Assembly: GCF_900103615.1 (NCBI RefSeq)
Contig: NZ_FNGW01000005.1
Location: forward strand, 305,320 to 369,319
DNA from: Romboutsia lituseburensis DSM 797
GTDB taxonomy: Bacteria > Bacillota > Clostridia > Peptostreptococcales > Peptostreptococcaceae
DNA: 64,000 bases
Reading direction: 5' to 3'
The notes under the pieces: model-generated
Database searches by the model: none
Told to the model about the DNA's origin: nothing
Seen by the model: the letters and a program-made list of their open reading frames with translations, nothing else
Program-made: the position numbers and the translations under genes
In this document: in pieces, positions 1 to 8,800 of the stretch
How positions within the stretch are numbered: position 1 is the stretch's first letter
Layout: the number at the start of each line of letters is the position of its first letter

Positions 1-161
1 ACCTGATAAAAGTAACCTGATATAAACATAAACATAGGCATATGAAAAGAGTTAACTGGAAACCATTCTGTAAGTAAAGATATTCCCCCTTTATGCCCTA
101 CTACTACAAGTATTATACCTATACTTTGTAGTATTAACATTTGTTGATTAATTTTTTTCAT
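1..161 (-). CDS. Acyltransferase family 3 membrane protein, N-terminal part (runs off the window)
   Basis: Reading the minus strand from an ATG at 161 gives 53 residues with no stop before the edge. A strong GGAGG-type ribosome site lies just upstream. The peptide starts MKKINQQMLILQSIGIILVV, then has a Gly-His pair after the first hydrophobic segment and later FHMPMFMFISGYF. This is the usual start of acyltransferase-3 proteins: first membrane helix, catalytic-region His, then FHMPLF-type second helix. Such integral membrane enzymes O-acylate surface glycans or peptidoglycan. The substrate cannot be told from this fragment, although the envelope-rich setting fits a wall or polymer modification. 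The family is fairly sure; the function is open. Confidence 0.75.
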   Translation of the reverse strand, partial: MKKINQQMLILQSIGIILVVVGHKGGISLLTEWFPVNSFHMPMFMFISGYFYQ

Positions 162-284
162 TTCCCCCTCCTATTTTAACTAAACCAGCAACTATATATT
201 ATATAACACATCTATGTCTTTTTGTGGAATTTTTTGGTAAATTAATTGTATTTCAAAAATATTTCAAATAATCAAAGCGCAAAA

Positions 285-317
285 TAGCTGTATTGAAAAT
301 AACTTCAATACAGCTGT
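285..317 (-). terminator. Intrinsic terminator after the repeat protein
   Basis: A perfect 12-bp inverted repeat (AGCTGTATTGAA and its complement around a 6-nt loop) lies 5 bases past the stop of the gene at 322-1095. The T-run on the minus strand is short, so termination may be partial. Confidence 0.65.
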
Positions 318-321
318 TTAA

Positions 322-1095
322 TTAATAAGGATTTATACATACTCCATTGTTATCAAATGTATAATACTTCCCATCTATTTTATAAGTGTAGTCCATATAA
401 AAATCACCATATGAATTCCAATAATACCATTTACCCTGATCTAATACCCATCCTGTTTTACATGTTCCATCTCCATTTAAATAATACCAAGTATTATATT
501 CAGACTCATATTTGTCAACATACTTTACCCAACCTTTTTTAGTTGACATGCTTCCATCAGAATTAAAATAGTACAACTTTTTATCTATTTCTATCATACC
601 TGTTTGCATAAATATATCTTTGCGTCCAGAGTCTATCATTTCATCAAAATAATACCACTTTCCATCTTCTAAAAACCAGCCTATTTTGCAAGTTCCATTT
701 CCATTTAGATATATCCATGTTGTATATGTTCCAAACCCATAATTATAAACAACTTTTTTCCATCCTTTATGAGTTGACATACTTCCATCAGAATTAAAGT
801 AATAGTTACCACCATCAATTATTTCTACTCTATTGCTTAGCATTTTATAGTCTTGTTTGCTCAGATAATACCATTTATTATTATCCTTTAACCATCCAGT
901 TTTATATTTACCATTTTTATCTATATAGTACCAACTATTCCCCACCTTTTTCCATCCAGCTTTTACTTTATACTCTTTACTAGCGCTATATTTTATATAT
1001 GATTGATTGTATAACTTCATAGCTTTTGATTCTTGAGCATTAGAAAATACTAATATAGCTGACAAAGCTGCCACACATAAAAATTTTAATTTCAT
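322..1095 (-). CDS. Secreted cell-wall-binding repeat protein (CW_binding_1 only)
   Basis: A 257-residue exported protein with no recognisable catalytic domain. Residues 1-25 are a signal peptide ending near ESKA. The rest is a chain of about nine CW_binding_1 (choline/glucan-binding type) repeats with the pattern G-W-x(5-8)-W-Y-Y, followed by NSDGSM or NGDGTC turns. I set the start at the ATG at 1095. An upstream in-frame ATG would encode KKGGFF, which is only the translated Shine-Dalgarno AAAGGAGG. In the family, these repeats bind teichoic-acid choline or other glycans. The protein could be an adhesin or a wall-spacing protein. It is a single-gene unit with its own terminator. Confidence 0.8.
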   Translation of the reverse strand: MKLKFLCVAALSAILVFSNAQESKAMKLYNQSYIKYSASKEYKVKAGWKKVGNSWYYIDKNGKYKTGWLKDNNKWYYLSKQDYKMLSNRVEIIDGGNYYFNSDGSMSTHKGWKKVVYNYGFGTYTTWIYLNGNGTCKIGWFLEDGKWYYFDEMIDSGRKDIFMQTGMIEIDKKLYYFNSDGSMSTKKGWVKYVDKYESEYNTWYYLNGDGTCKTGWVLDQGKWYYWNSYGDFYMDYTYKIDGKYYTFDNNGVCINPY

Positions 1096-1212
1096 AAAAA
1101 ATCCTCCTTTTTTCATATCTATCTAACAAATAGTAGCATACCTATATTGTAGAAGTTTATAAAATAGTGATAGCTAGTCTTAAAAACTATTATCTATTTT
1201 TGTATATAATAA

Positions 1213-1247
1213 ATAAAAAAAAGCCATAGTTTCTTTTTCTATGACTT
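1213..1247 (-). terminator. Intrinsic terminator after the carboxypeptidase gene
   Basis: An 8-bp stem (AGTCATAG/CTATGGCT on the minus strand) is followed by a run of eight T, 36 bases past the stop. Confidence 0.8.
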
Positions 1248-1283
1248 TTTGTATCTTTTATATTATTTTTATTACATTTTAAA

Positions 1284-2645
1284 TTACATAGATTTAGCCA
1301 TAGTAGCTATACCATTATCGTCTATATTCCATCCATCTATACTCGTATTAATAAGCATCGATCCATCTTGGCTCATATAGTACCAATTATTATTGTACTT
1401 CAACCAGCCTATTTTCATTGATCCATCTTCTCTTAAATAGTACCATTTATCAGAATACTTTAACCAGCCAGTTCTCATAGATCCATCATTTTCTAAATAG
1501 TACCAATTATTATTATATTTTAACCAGCCTATTTTCATTGATCCATCTTCTCTTAAATAATACCAGCTATCAGAATATTTTAGCCAACCAGTTTTCATAG
1601 CACCATTTTTTTCTAAATAATACCAGTTGTTGTTATATTTTAACCAACTAGTTGTCATTTCTCCATTTGCTTTTAAATAATACCAAGAATCTTTATCTTT
1701 TAACCATCCGACTTTCTTTTTACCATTATTGTCTAAATAGCACCATTTTCCATTTTCTTGCTTCCATCCAGAATTTAAATCTTTGTATGTGTATGTTAAT
1801 AAAGCCTCGATATCTTCATACATCTTTGCGCGTGTATTATTTCCAAAAAATGAACAGATTATTTCTCTTCCATTTTTATCTATTGCTGTAGTCGATAATA
1901 CATTTCCGGCAGCATCAGTTGTTCCTGTTTTTGTACCTATAACTGTATATAAATCTTTTGGATAATACTGACCTCTTAAAAATTTATTTGAACAATTAAG
2001 AGTTTTAGACGATCCGTTATAATAGTTTTTTATTGTATAATATGGCTTTTTAACGATATTCTTAATAGTTTTGTTTTTCATTGCTTGCTGAGTTAATTTT
2101 GCTATATCTGATCCTGTTGAATATGTATTTGGAAAATTTCTACCGTCTAGACCTATAGGATTGTCAAAATGTGAGCTCGTCATCCCCAATGATTTTGCTT
2201 TTTGATTCATCATATTTACAAAACCAGGTATTGAACCACCCACTTCATTTGCTATAGAATTTGCTGCATCTGCTGCTGAATATACTAATAACATATTTAA
2301 TAATTCTTCTACTGTATATGTATACCCCGCTTTAAGACCTGCCTGAGTTGCTATACTAGGTGTATTATCTAATACACTTTGCTTTATAGTTATTTTTTTA
2401 GACAAACTACAATTATCTAACGCTACTAATGCCGTTAACATTTTTGTCGTACTTGCCGGATATATTTTTTTGTTCATATCCTGTGAATGTAAAACTTCCC
2501 CTGTTTTTGCATCCATGACTACATATGCATGTGCATATACTTGTGGTTTTTGACCATCTGCTTCAACTTTATTATTAAAGCCGGTAATTGAAAAGCAAAT
2601 TACCATAATTAATATTGATAGTATGCTTTTGTTGATTTTTTTCAT
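1284..2645 (-). CDS. D-alanyl-D-alanine carboxypeptidase (S11) with cell-wall-binding repeats
   Basis: A 453-residue exported penicillin-binding protein. After a signal peptide (1-29) comes a DacF/PBP5-like S11 domain with S65-T-T-K68 (SxxK acylation motif) and K239-T-G241 (third motif). The second motif, normally SxN, reads S123-A-A125, so the usual Asn is missing. Residues about 290-430 are seven CW_binding_1 repeats of 20 residues in place of the usual PBP5 C-terminal domain and amphipathic anchor. Family members trim the terminal D-Ala from peptidoglycan stems at the outer face of the membrane. Here the repeats would tether the enzyme to the wall. The altered SxN triad may reduce activity. 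The gene is transcribed alone, with a good GGAGGG ribosome site. Confidence 0.9.
   Translation of the reverse strand: MKKINKSILSILIMVICFSITGFNNKVEADGQKPQVYAHAYVVMDAKTGEVLHSQDMNKKIYPASTTKMLTALVALDNCSLSKKITIKQSVLDNTPSIATQAGLKAGYTYTVEELLNMLLVYSAADAANSIANEVGGSIPGFVNMMNQKAKSLGMTSSHFDNPIGLDGRNFPNTYSTGSDIAKLTQQAMKNKTIKNIVKKPYYTIKNYYNGSSKTLNCSNKFLRGQYYPKDLYTVIGTKTGTTDAAGNVLSTTAIDKNGREIICSFFGNNTRAKMYEDIEALLTYTYKDLNSGWKQENGKWCYLDNNGKKKVGWLKDKDSWYYLKANGEMTTSWLKYNNNWYYLEKNGAMKTGWLKYSDSWYYLREDGSMKIGWLKYNNNWYYLENDGSMRTGWLKYSDKWYYLREDGSMKIGWLKYNNNWYYMSQDGSMLINTSIDGWNIDDNGIATMAKSM
1370..1690 (-). repeat. Tandem 60-bp repeats with a 120-bp super-repeat inside the carboxypeptidase gene
   Basis: The wall-binding units alternate between two types, GWLKYNNNWYYLE and GWLKYSDxWYYLREDGSM. 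A pair of units (120 bp) is therefore itself repeated, with very few differences at DNA level. This points to recent duplication by recombination. Confidence 0.8.
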
Positions 2646-2755
2646 TTTGTATCCCTCCCCATTTTTTTGAACATTACTATTCTAACATAACAACTTAATT
2701 ATTTACCATTTTATGGAATATATACATTGTTTTATATACTGTAATATTTTTTGTA

Positions 2756-2793
2756 CAAAAAAGACTATCTACAAAAAATCATTAGATAGCCTT
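2756..2793 (-). terminator. Intrinsic terminator after the TPR gene
   Basis: A 9-bp stem (AGGCTATCT on the minus strand) is followed by TTTTTT, about 60 bases past the TPR gene stop. Confidence 0.8.
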
Positions 2794-2852
2794 TTTTCGT
2801 TTATCATTTTTATATTTTACATTCATTCCAAGCACCATTTTATTAAAAATAA

Positions 2853-3497
2853 TTAATTTAAATACCTTATTATAGTCACCAATATTAAGATTAGTATTAT
2901 TATAAGTAATACTATTCCTACATTTCTGAATCCTTTTATTCTTTTATATAGCTTACTATCTTCACGCTTAGGACCTACTATAGATTTTAATTTATATTTA
3001 CTCTTCATGTAATATAAGTTTTCATAGTCTTTTCTCAATAATTCATCTAAACATTTTTCAGCTTCTTCTACTTTATTTAACTTTAAATAGCACATAGTTA
3101 AAATTTCATAGGGTTCAATAAGCTCGTTATAATCTCTTATAATTTTTTTTAAAATATGAACCGCACTTTTATATTTCTCTTGTGATACATATTCTACTAC
3201 TTTATTATAATTAATTGCTAACTTATCAAATTCTTCACTTGCCAAAAAGTCTATATATTCTTTTGCATGATTATCTTGTTCTGTAACTTTTAAGCTCTTA
3301 GTCCAATATCTATATGCTTCTTCAAAATTACAAAGATAATATTCACATACCCCCATTAGATTTAAAATATCTATATCTTTTGGATATGCGTTAACTGCTT
3401 TTTTAAGCTCATCTTTAGCTAAAGATACTTTACTATTGTCTATTAAATTTAATGCTCTATTATAGTATCTATAAGCTTTATTAATAATTGTATCCAT
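2853..3497 (-). CDS. Tail-anchored TPR-repeat protein
   Basis: A 214-residue protein. Residues 1-170 form tetratricopeptide-like helical pairs (for example AYRYWTKSLKV and KVEEAEKCLDELL). A single hydrophobic segment at about 193-212 ends two residues before the C terminus. It therefore looks like a cytoplasmic TPR scaffold held by a C-terminal membrane tail, without a signal peptide. It follows the GrpE-like gene by 52 bases on the same strand and before a shared terminator, so the two are probably one operon. TPR proteins often serve as co-chaperones, which fits the neighbour, but no Hsp70 gene is in the window. The specific function is unknown. Confidence 0.75.
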   Translation of the reverse strand: MDTIINKAYRYYNRALNLIDNSKVSLAKDELKKAVNAYPKDIDILNLMGVCEYYLCNFEEAYRYWTKSLKVTEQDNHAKEYIDFLASEEFDKLAINYNKVVEYVSQEKYKSAVHILKKIIRDYNELIEPYEILTMCYLKLNKVEEAEKCLDELLRKDYENLYYMKSKYKLKSIVGPKREDSKLYKRIKGFRNVGIVLLIIILILILVTIIRYLN

Positions 3498-3549
3498 ATA
3501 CTTACTCCTATATAGTTATGTAATCAAAATTTATACTTCTCTTATATGT

Positions 3550-4131
3550 CTATTTTACAGCCATTACAGATGCCTTTCTAAACACTTCCCCCTTTAATAA
3601 ATATCCCTTTTGAGTTACATGCACTATCTCATTCTGTCTTTTGCCTTCAGACTCTACCGCTTGAACACAGTTATGAATTTCTTCATTAACAATTTCATTA
3701 TTGCATTTAATCTCTTCTATATCGATTTCTTTTATTTCTTTATCAATTTGATCTTTTATCCCTACTAAATATTGTTTTAATGTATTATCTTCAACTTCTA
3801 GTGCATATCTATGTATTTCGTCTACTTGATCTAATATACTTATCACTTTATTTAATACTAATGAATTAAATTTTTCTTTTTCTTCTAATTGATTTTTTAA
3901 ACTTACATATTCTTGCTCTAATTGATAAAGTCCATCATCAGACAAATTATTAGTATCACGTTCTTCTATAGTCTCTTCTTTGTGCTTGATTTCATTAAGG
4001 CATGACTCCACTGTTTCTTCTAACTCCAAGATTTCACTTTCTGTAAAAGGTGGCTCAAAATCTTTGAATTGTTTCTTTTTTTCGAATTTAGTTCTTATTC
4101 CTCCGATTATTAATTCTGCCAAATATATCAC
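3550..4131 (-). CDS. GrpE-like nucleotide exchange factor, divergent
   Basis: About 190 residues. The N-terminal half (about 30-125) is strongly charged and predicted coiled coil. The C-terminal end carries TQKGYLLKGEVFRKASVMAV, which matches the beta-domain signature of GrpE (QKGY.L.x.RVIRPA.V). GrpE proteins release ADP from DnaK-type Hsp70s. This copy departs from housekeeping GrpE in the central helices and pairs with a TPR protein rather than with hrcA/dnaK. The first in-frame codon is a GTG at 4131 placed directly against an AGGAAG box, so the TTG three codons later (4122) is the more likely start. Cytoplasmic. Its Hsp70 partner must be encoded elsewhere. Confidence 0.65.
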   Translation of the reverse strand: MIYLAELIIGGIRTKFEKKKQFKDFEPPFTESEILELEETVESCLNEIKHKEETIEERDTNNLSDDGLYQLEQEYVSLKNQLEEKEKFNSLVLNKVISILDQVDEIHRYALEVEDNTLKQYLVGIKDQIDKEIKEIDIEEIKCNNEIVNEEIHNCVQAVESEGKRQNEIVHVTQKGYLLKGEVFRKASVMAVK

Positions 4132-4232
4132 TTCCTACTGAATTTTCTATTTCTCTATATATTATACGTACTGTTTTAAAGGTGTTTTATAATTTTTAGT
4201 AATTTTTTTATTTATTTAAAGTGAAAAATAAA

Positions 4233-4270
4233 AAAAGAGATAGATATAATCCTTTATATCCATCTCTTTT
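4233..4270 (-). terminator. Intrinsic terminator after the cohesin-like CWB2 gene
   Basis: A long A/T-flanked stem (AAAAGAGATGGATATA against TATATCTATCTCTTTT on the minus strand) sits immediately after the stop at 4274. It closes the riboswitch-protease-anchor operon. Confidence 0.8.
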
Positions 4271-4273
4271 TTA

Positions 4274-5794
4274 CTATTTATTCAGTAGATTTTTTAATTT
4301 ATTTATTGCTGAGGACTCTATCCCTCCTCCAATTTCATATATCTTTGTTGATTTTTTCTTAACTAGTATCTCTTCTTGAGACTTACTTATATCTTTAGTA
4401 GCAAGTACTACTGGCATATCCTTTTTAGCTGCTAATGGACCAACTGATAATGCATCTACTAAATCATAATCTTTTGCTAATACAACACCTTCTAATTGAG
4501 TATTTCCATAGAATTTTTCTAATACTTTTGCATTTGTATCTTGTCTACTATCTCCTGATATTCTATTGTTTGATATATCTTTAGATGTAATAGCATCTAT
4601 TTGATTTATAGCTTTATCTGATACTTTTTGCTTTCCACCTATTATATATCCATCTGCTACATTTTGAGATTTTATATATTCATAAGTTTTTTGATCTAAA
4701 CCATCTTGTTCCGTAAGTATTATCGGAGCTTTTTCTTTACCTGCTACTGGCGATATTGATAATGAATCAGCTTCTCCATATCCTGCTCCAACATATATTT
4801 TAGTTATATTATTTGTCTTATCTATTTCTTTTGCTATATTTAAAGATGTTTCATATCTAGTTTGACCTCCAATTCTTTGTACTACTATATTGGAATTTAT
4901 GCTTTTTATATTGTTTATAACTTTATTTGGCATTGCACTTTCTCCACCTATAGCTATTACTTTAGAAGGATTTAATCTTTTTATTTCATCTACTGTTTGC
5001 TTTGGTAATTCATTATTATTTGATAGTAGTATTGGAGCATTTTTTATACTAGCTAAAGGTGTTGCCGCTAACCCATCTACTAATTTTTTGTTATCTCCAT
5101 TTACTATTATTACTGTGTCTGATTTTTGCCATCCATCTCTAGATATTTTTACTGCTGTTTCATATCTATTTTCTCCTCTTAAAGTTGTCAATTGAACTTG
5201 TGGTTTTTCAGGTGTTGGATTTGTTGATCCACCACCTGTAGATCCTCCTCCTGTCGGTGGATTTGGATTTTCTGGCTTAATTTCACCTTCACCTATTGTT
5301 ATTTCCTTAATACCTACTTCATCTAAATTATCATCACTTATTTCTTCAAAAATATCTGTAACTAATGTAATAGAGTTTTTCCCACCGACTACATTATCTA
5401 CAATTGTGTATTTATTTCCAACGCTACCTTCTACAAATATCTCACCTATATTTATAATTGAATTCTTAACTAAATTAGAATCTGAAGTAACAAATATATC
5501 TATTGTGTTGTTAATTTTATTATATTTAACATTTGTAGTTGCACTGTTTTTTATATCACTTGAAAAATCTATTTTACTAAACTTAACATTGCCCTCTATT
5601 TTCAAACTTAACTGAAACGAATTCACTATTGAATTTACCGACTCTATTGATATTTTTACACTTTTTCCATTTGTTCCAGCTACACAGTTTAGTTGCATAT
5701 CTTGCTTTTCACTTGCATATGAAATAACACTTGGTATTGCTGCCACTACTGATGTAATCGCTACTGTTTTTATTAAATTCTTTGTCCTATACAT
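4274..5794 (-). CDS. Wall-anchored protein with N-terminal cohesin-like domain and three CWB2 repeats
   Basis: A 506-residue exported protein. Residues 1-27 are a signal peptide. About 32-165 form a beta-rich domain with the layout of cohesins: VKISIESVNSIVNSFQLSL, then an asparagine-rich middle with DIFVTSDSN, then IINIGEIFVEG. A Pro/Gly/Thr linker (174-198) follows, then three CWB2 repeats to the end, with GENRYETAVKIS, GQTRYETSLNIA and GDSRQDTNAKVL starts. CWB2 modules bind secondary wall polymers non-covalently. The gene starts 36 bases after the stop of the large protease, which carries a dockerin-like module, and no terminator separates them. I infer that this protein is the surface receptor for that protease. 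The cohesin call comes from pattern only and needs a profile search. Confidence 0.8.
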   Translation of the reverse strand: MYRTKNLIKTVAITSVVAAIPSVISYASEKQDMQLNCVAGTNGKSVKISIESVNSIVNSFQLSLKIEGNVKFSKIDFSSDIKNSATTNVKYNKINNTIDIFVTSDSNLVKNSIINIGEIFVEGSVGNKYTIVDNVVGGKNSITLVTDIFEEISDDNLDEVGIKEITIGEGEIKPENPNPPTGGGSTGGGSTNPTPEKPQVQLTTLRGENRYETAVKISRDGWQKSDTVIIVNGDNKKLVDGLAATPLASIKNAPILLSNNNELPKQTVDEIKRLNPSKVIAIGGESAMPNKVINNIKSINSNIVVQRIGGQTRYETSLNIAKEIDKTNNITKIYVGAGYGEADSLSISPVAGKEKAPIILTEQDGLDQKTYEYIKSQNVADGYIIGGKQKVSDKAINQIDAITSKDISNNRISGDSRQDTNAKVLEKFYGNTQLEGVVLAKDYDLVDALSVGPLAAKKDMPVVLATKDISKSQEEILVKKKSTKIYEIGGGIESSAINKLKNLLNK

Positions 5795-5830
5795 TTTCTT
5801 TACCTCTTACTCAAATTTTTATTATTTCAA

Positions 5831-8800
5831 TTATCTATTTTTTAATACGGCTGCTGTTTTTTGGTTATTTATATGCACTGCATGTACTTTTTGTTTTTTT
5901 ATCCTTGTTTCGCTACTTAACGTTATGTTAGGTAGATTTTCATAAGCTAGTTCTCCATTTTCACCTTTTGGTATATCTACATAAAGAGTGTCACTTACTA
6001 GTCTTTGTCCTACCGGAACTAATATGTCATTTCCATTTTCATCTTTAGACGGCTTAGCTTCATTATATCTATAAAGTTCACTTTTAACTTTTGATGTAAG
6101 CTTATCAAATTCCCCCTCTGGCAACCAATATATCCACTTACCATCTGAAACTTCTCCTAATTTTCCATTATCAGGTATATCTGCAAGTAATACGACATTT
6201 CCACTTATAGTTTTATTATTTTCATCTACTAATAAAGGTACATTAAATGCCGGGTCTCCTTTGTATTCTCCAATTATAATTATAGACCCTTCTGGTATTA
6301 CTTTTTCTCCATCTGCTTGTACAACATAGTCATGAGCCAACTTACCAATTCCATTTGTACGTTGTTGATTGTTTTTATCAACTGCACCAATTTCGATATT
6401 ATCACCAGTTGGACCGATTAAGTTAAGGTCTGCTATTGATATATTTGTAGCTCCTTTTGCAACCAACTTCACATATTTAGCATCATATGCCCAAAGCTTA
6501 TCCCCACTTCCATCTACTTTATCATTGAACATAACTCTTGCTACATTCTCTGCATCTTTATTTCCTCCAAGTGTTTCTTGTCCAAATTTAAAGTTTCCTT
6601 GAGCTGCTTTTGTCCAGTTTTTATTATCATTACTTACATATATTTCATATCTATCAATTGAATTATATACTGTTTCTGATGATTTATTTTTACTAAACAA
6701 TCCATTTAAAGAGAATTTTTTAACAACATCTTGAGGCTTAGTGTATTTTAATCCAACTATATTTTTAGATTCATTCATATCAACTACTACATATGGATCT
6801 TCTGATATATTTATATCCGGATCCTTATGATTATCTTTATCATACTCAACTTTAGTCATTTTTTTTCCTTTATATATAGTAGAATCATCATTATCTTTTA
6901 TATTATTTATAGCTTGATGTTGAATAGGACCATGTGAATTATTTTCATCATGTTTGTCCTCATCTGATATTGTATTTGTTTTAAATGAATACTTGTCAGT
7001 GTTTAAAGTTCCATCGTGAGATAATTTAATCGCCCCTAACTCAAATTCATTAGTAGGATTTAAATTGTAATCATAAGCTATAATTTTATAATCTAAAACT
7101 CTATTATTAATAGGTGCTATACTATCTTCAAATACAGCACTTCCATCACTTCCTGCTTCTACAAATCTTACTGGTCTATACTTAACCTTAGTCAAGTTAT
7201 CCGATGAATCATGATAATTCCCATCACTTCTTACTATTTCATATCCTAGGATTTTTTCATGACCTTTATTTACATTTAAATTTATCTTTATGCTATTTCC
7301 ATTTACCACGCTATTCGGTTGTATACCATCATCAAAGTTTGCTACAACTTCTGTTCCTTCTTCCATTGTTATTAAACTTTGGTTATTGGTTTCATTAGCT
7401 TCTAATCTTTTTCTTCTAGCATTATCATTTAAGTATTGTATTTTTTTAGTTTCTTTGTCTTCTGGATTTGGGAACTTTTGTTGTAAGTATATACGTGTAC
7501 TTTCATCTGCTAATAATCCCCATGATGCAAAGAATCCTCTTAAATCTTTGCCTGCTGCATCTGATGCTCTTCTTATTAATAACTGATCTTTATCATTTGT
7601 TTCAGCATTAGTATCTCTGTATGCTCTATTCATTTTTGCAAAGTAAGAGTCATTGCTTGAATCAGCGTCATTATTGTTTTTTAACATTTCATATGTATAG
7701 TTATTTTCATATGCTAAATGTAATTGCCAAAACATTCCTAGTCTAACAAACACATCTTGAGATACTCCAACACTTCCCGAAGTAACCTTATCATAAATAT
7801 TTTCATATCCATTTTCTTCTAATCTTGATGAATCTTTATCATCAAATGTTTGAGCTATAAGAGCTAATATATTATTAGTTGTTTCACTGTATGTTCTTTT
7901 GGCTATATCTGCTTTATGTCCTATTTCATGGCCTATTCCCCATCCAAATAACTGAGCTTCATCTGCATTTGTTATTTTCCCATTTTCATCAAACTTATAA
8001 GGGACTCCACCTAGCATTTCTCCTGATGACCCATATTCTATCCCAACATGGTGACCCGAAGCATACATAAATGCACCTATGAACATTCTTTGATATTTAA
8101 TGTTTACACGATTTTTAGGTGCTCTATTTTTGTTATAATAATCTTCGTCTTTATTATCTATGACTCCATCATTATTTAAATCCCCTGCAACATATTCATT
8201 TTCATAGACACCTTTTTTTGCATTTGTTATTTGAATCATTTGCTCCCAAGCCAATACATTATTGTACATTCTATCTACTTGAGCTTCTATATCGCCTTCG
8301 ACTCCTTTACTTATACCTTTGTAAACTTGTATAGCTGGTAATGTTAAAGTAAATCTATCCCCCTCTATATTTGTAGAGTTTAACACAGATGTTTTTTCAT
8401 CATATGTATAGATATTATTATTCATATCATCTTCTGATACAGTACTTGGATACATAGTTGGTAGTTTATCTACATGATTTTTTAGATAAAGTATGTAATC
8501 TCGTATTTTATCTTTTACAACTTTAACCTTTTCATCTGAGTTATTTCCAGAATTATTAGCTAGGTAATTTACATCTTCTAACAAGTTATTTAAATTTAAA
8601 TGTGGAATTTCTTCAGCTCCACTTACACGGATTTTTATCTTAGTGTTAAAATCTCCACTATACGGGAATTTAACATATAAGTTTCCACCCTTTTCTACAT
8701 TTAAATCCTGTAATTTATCTATTTGTATTGTATTTTTACCAGGTCTAAGTACTATCTTTTCTTTACTTAAAAATGCTCCACTTTCTCCATAATGTTGTTC

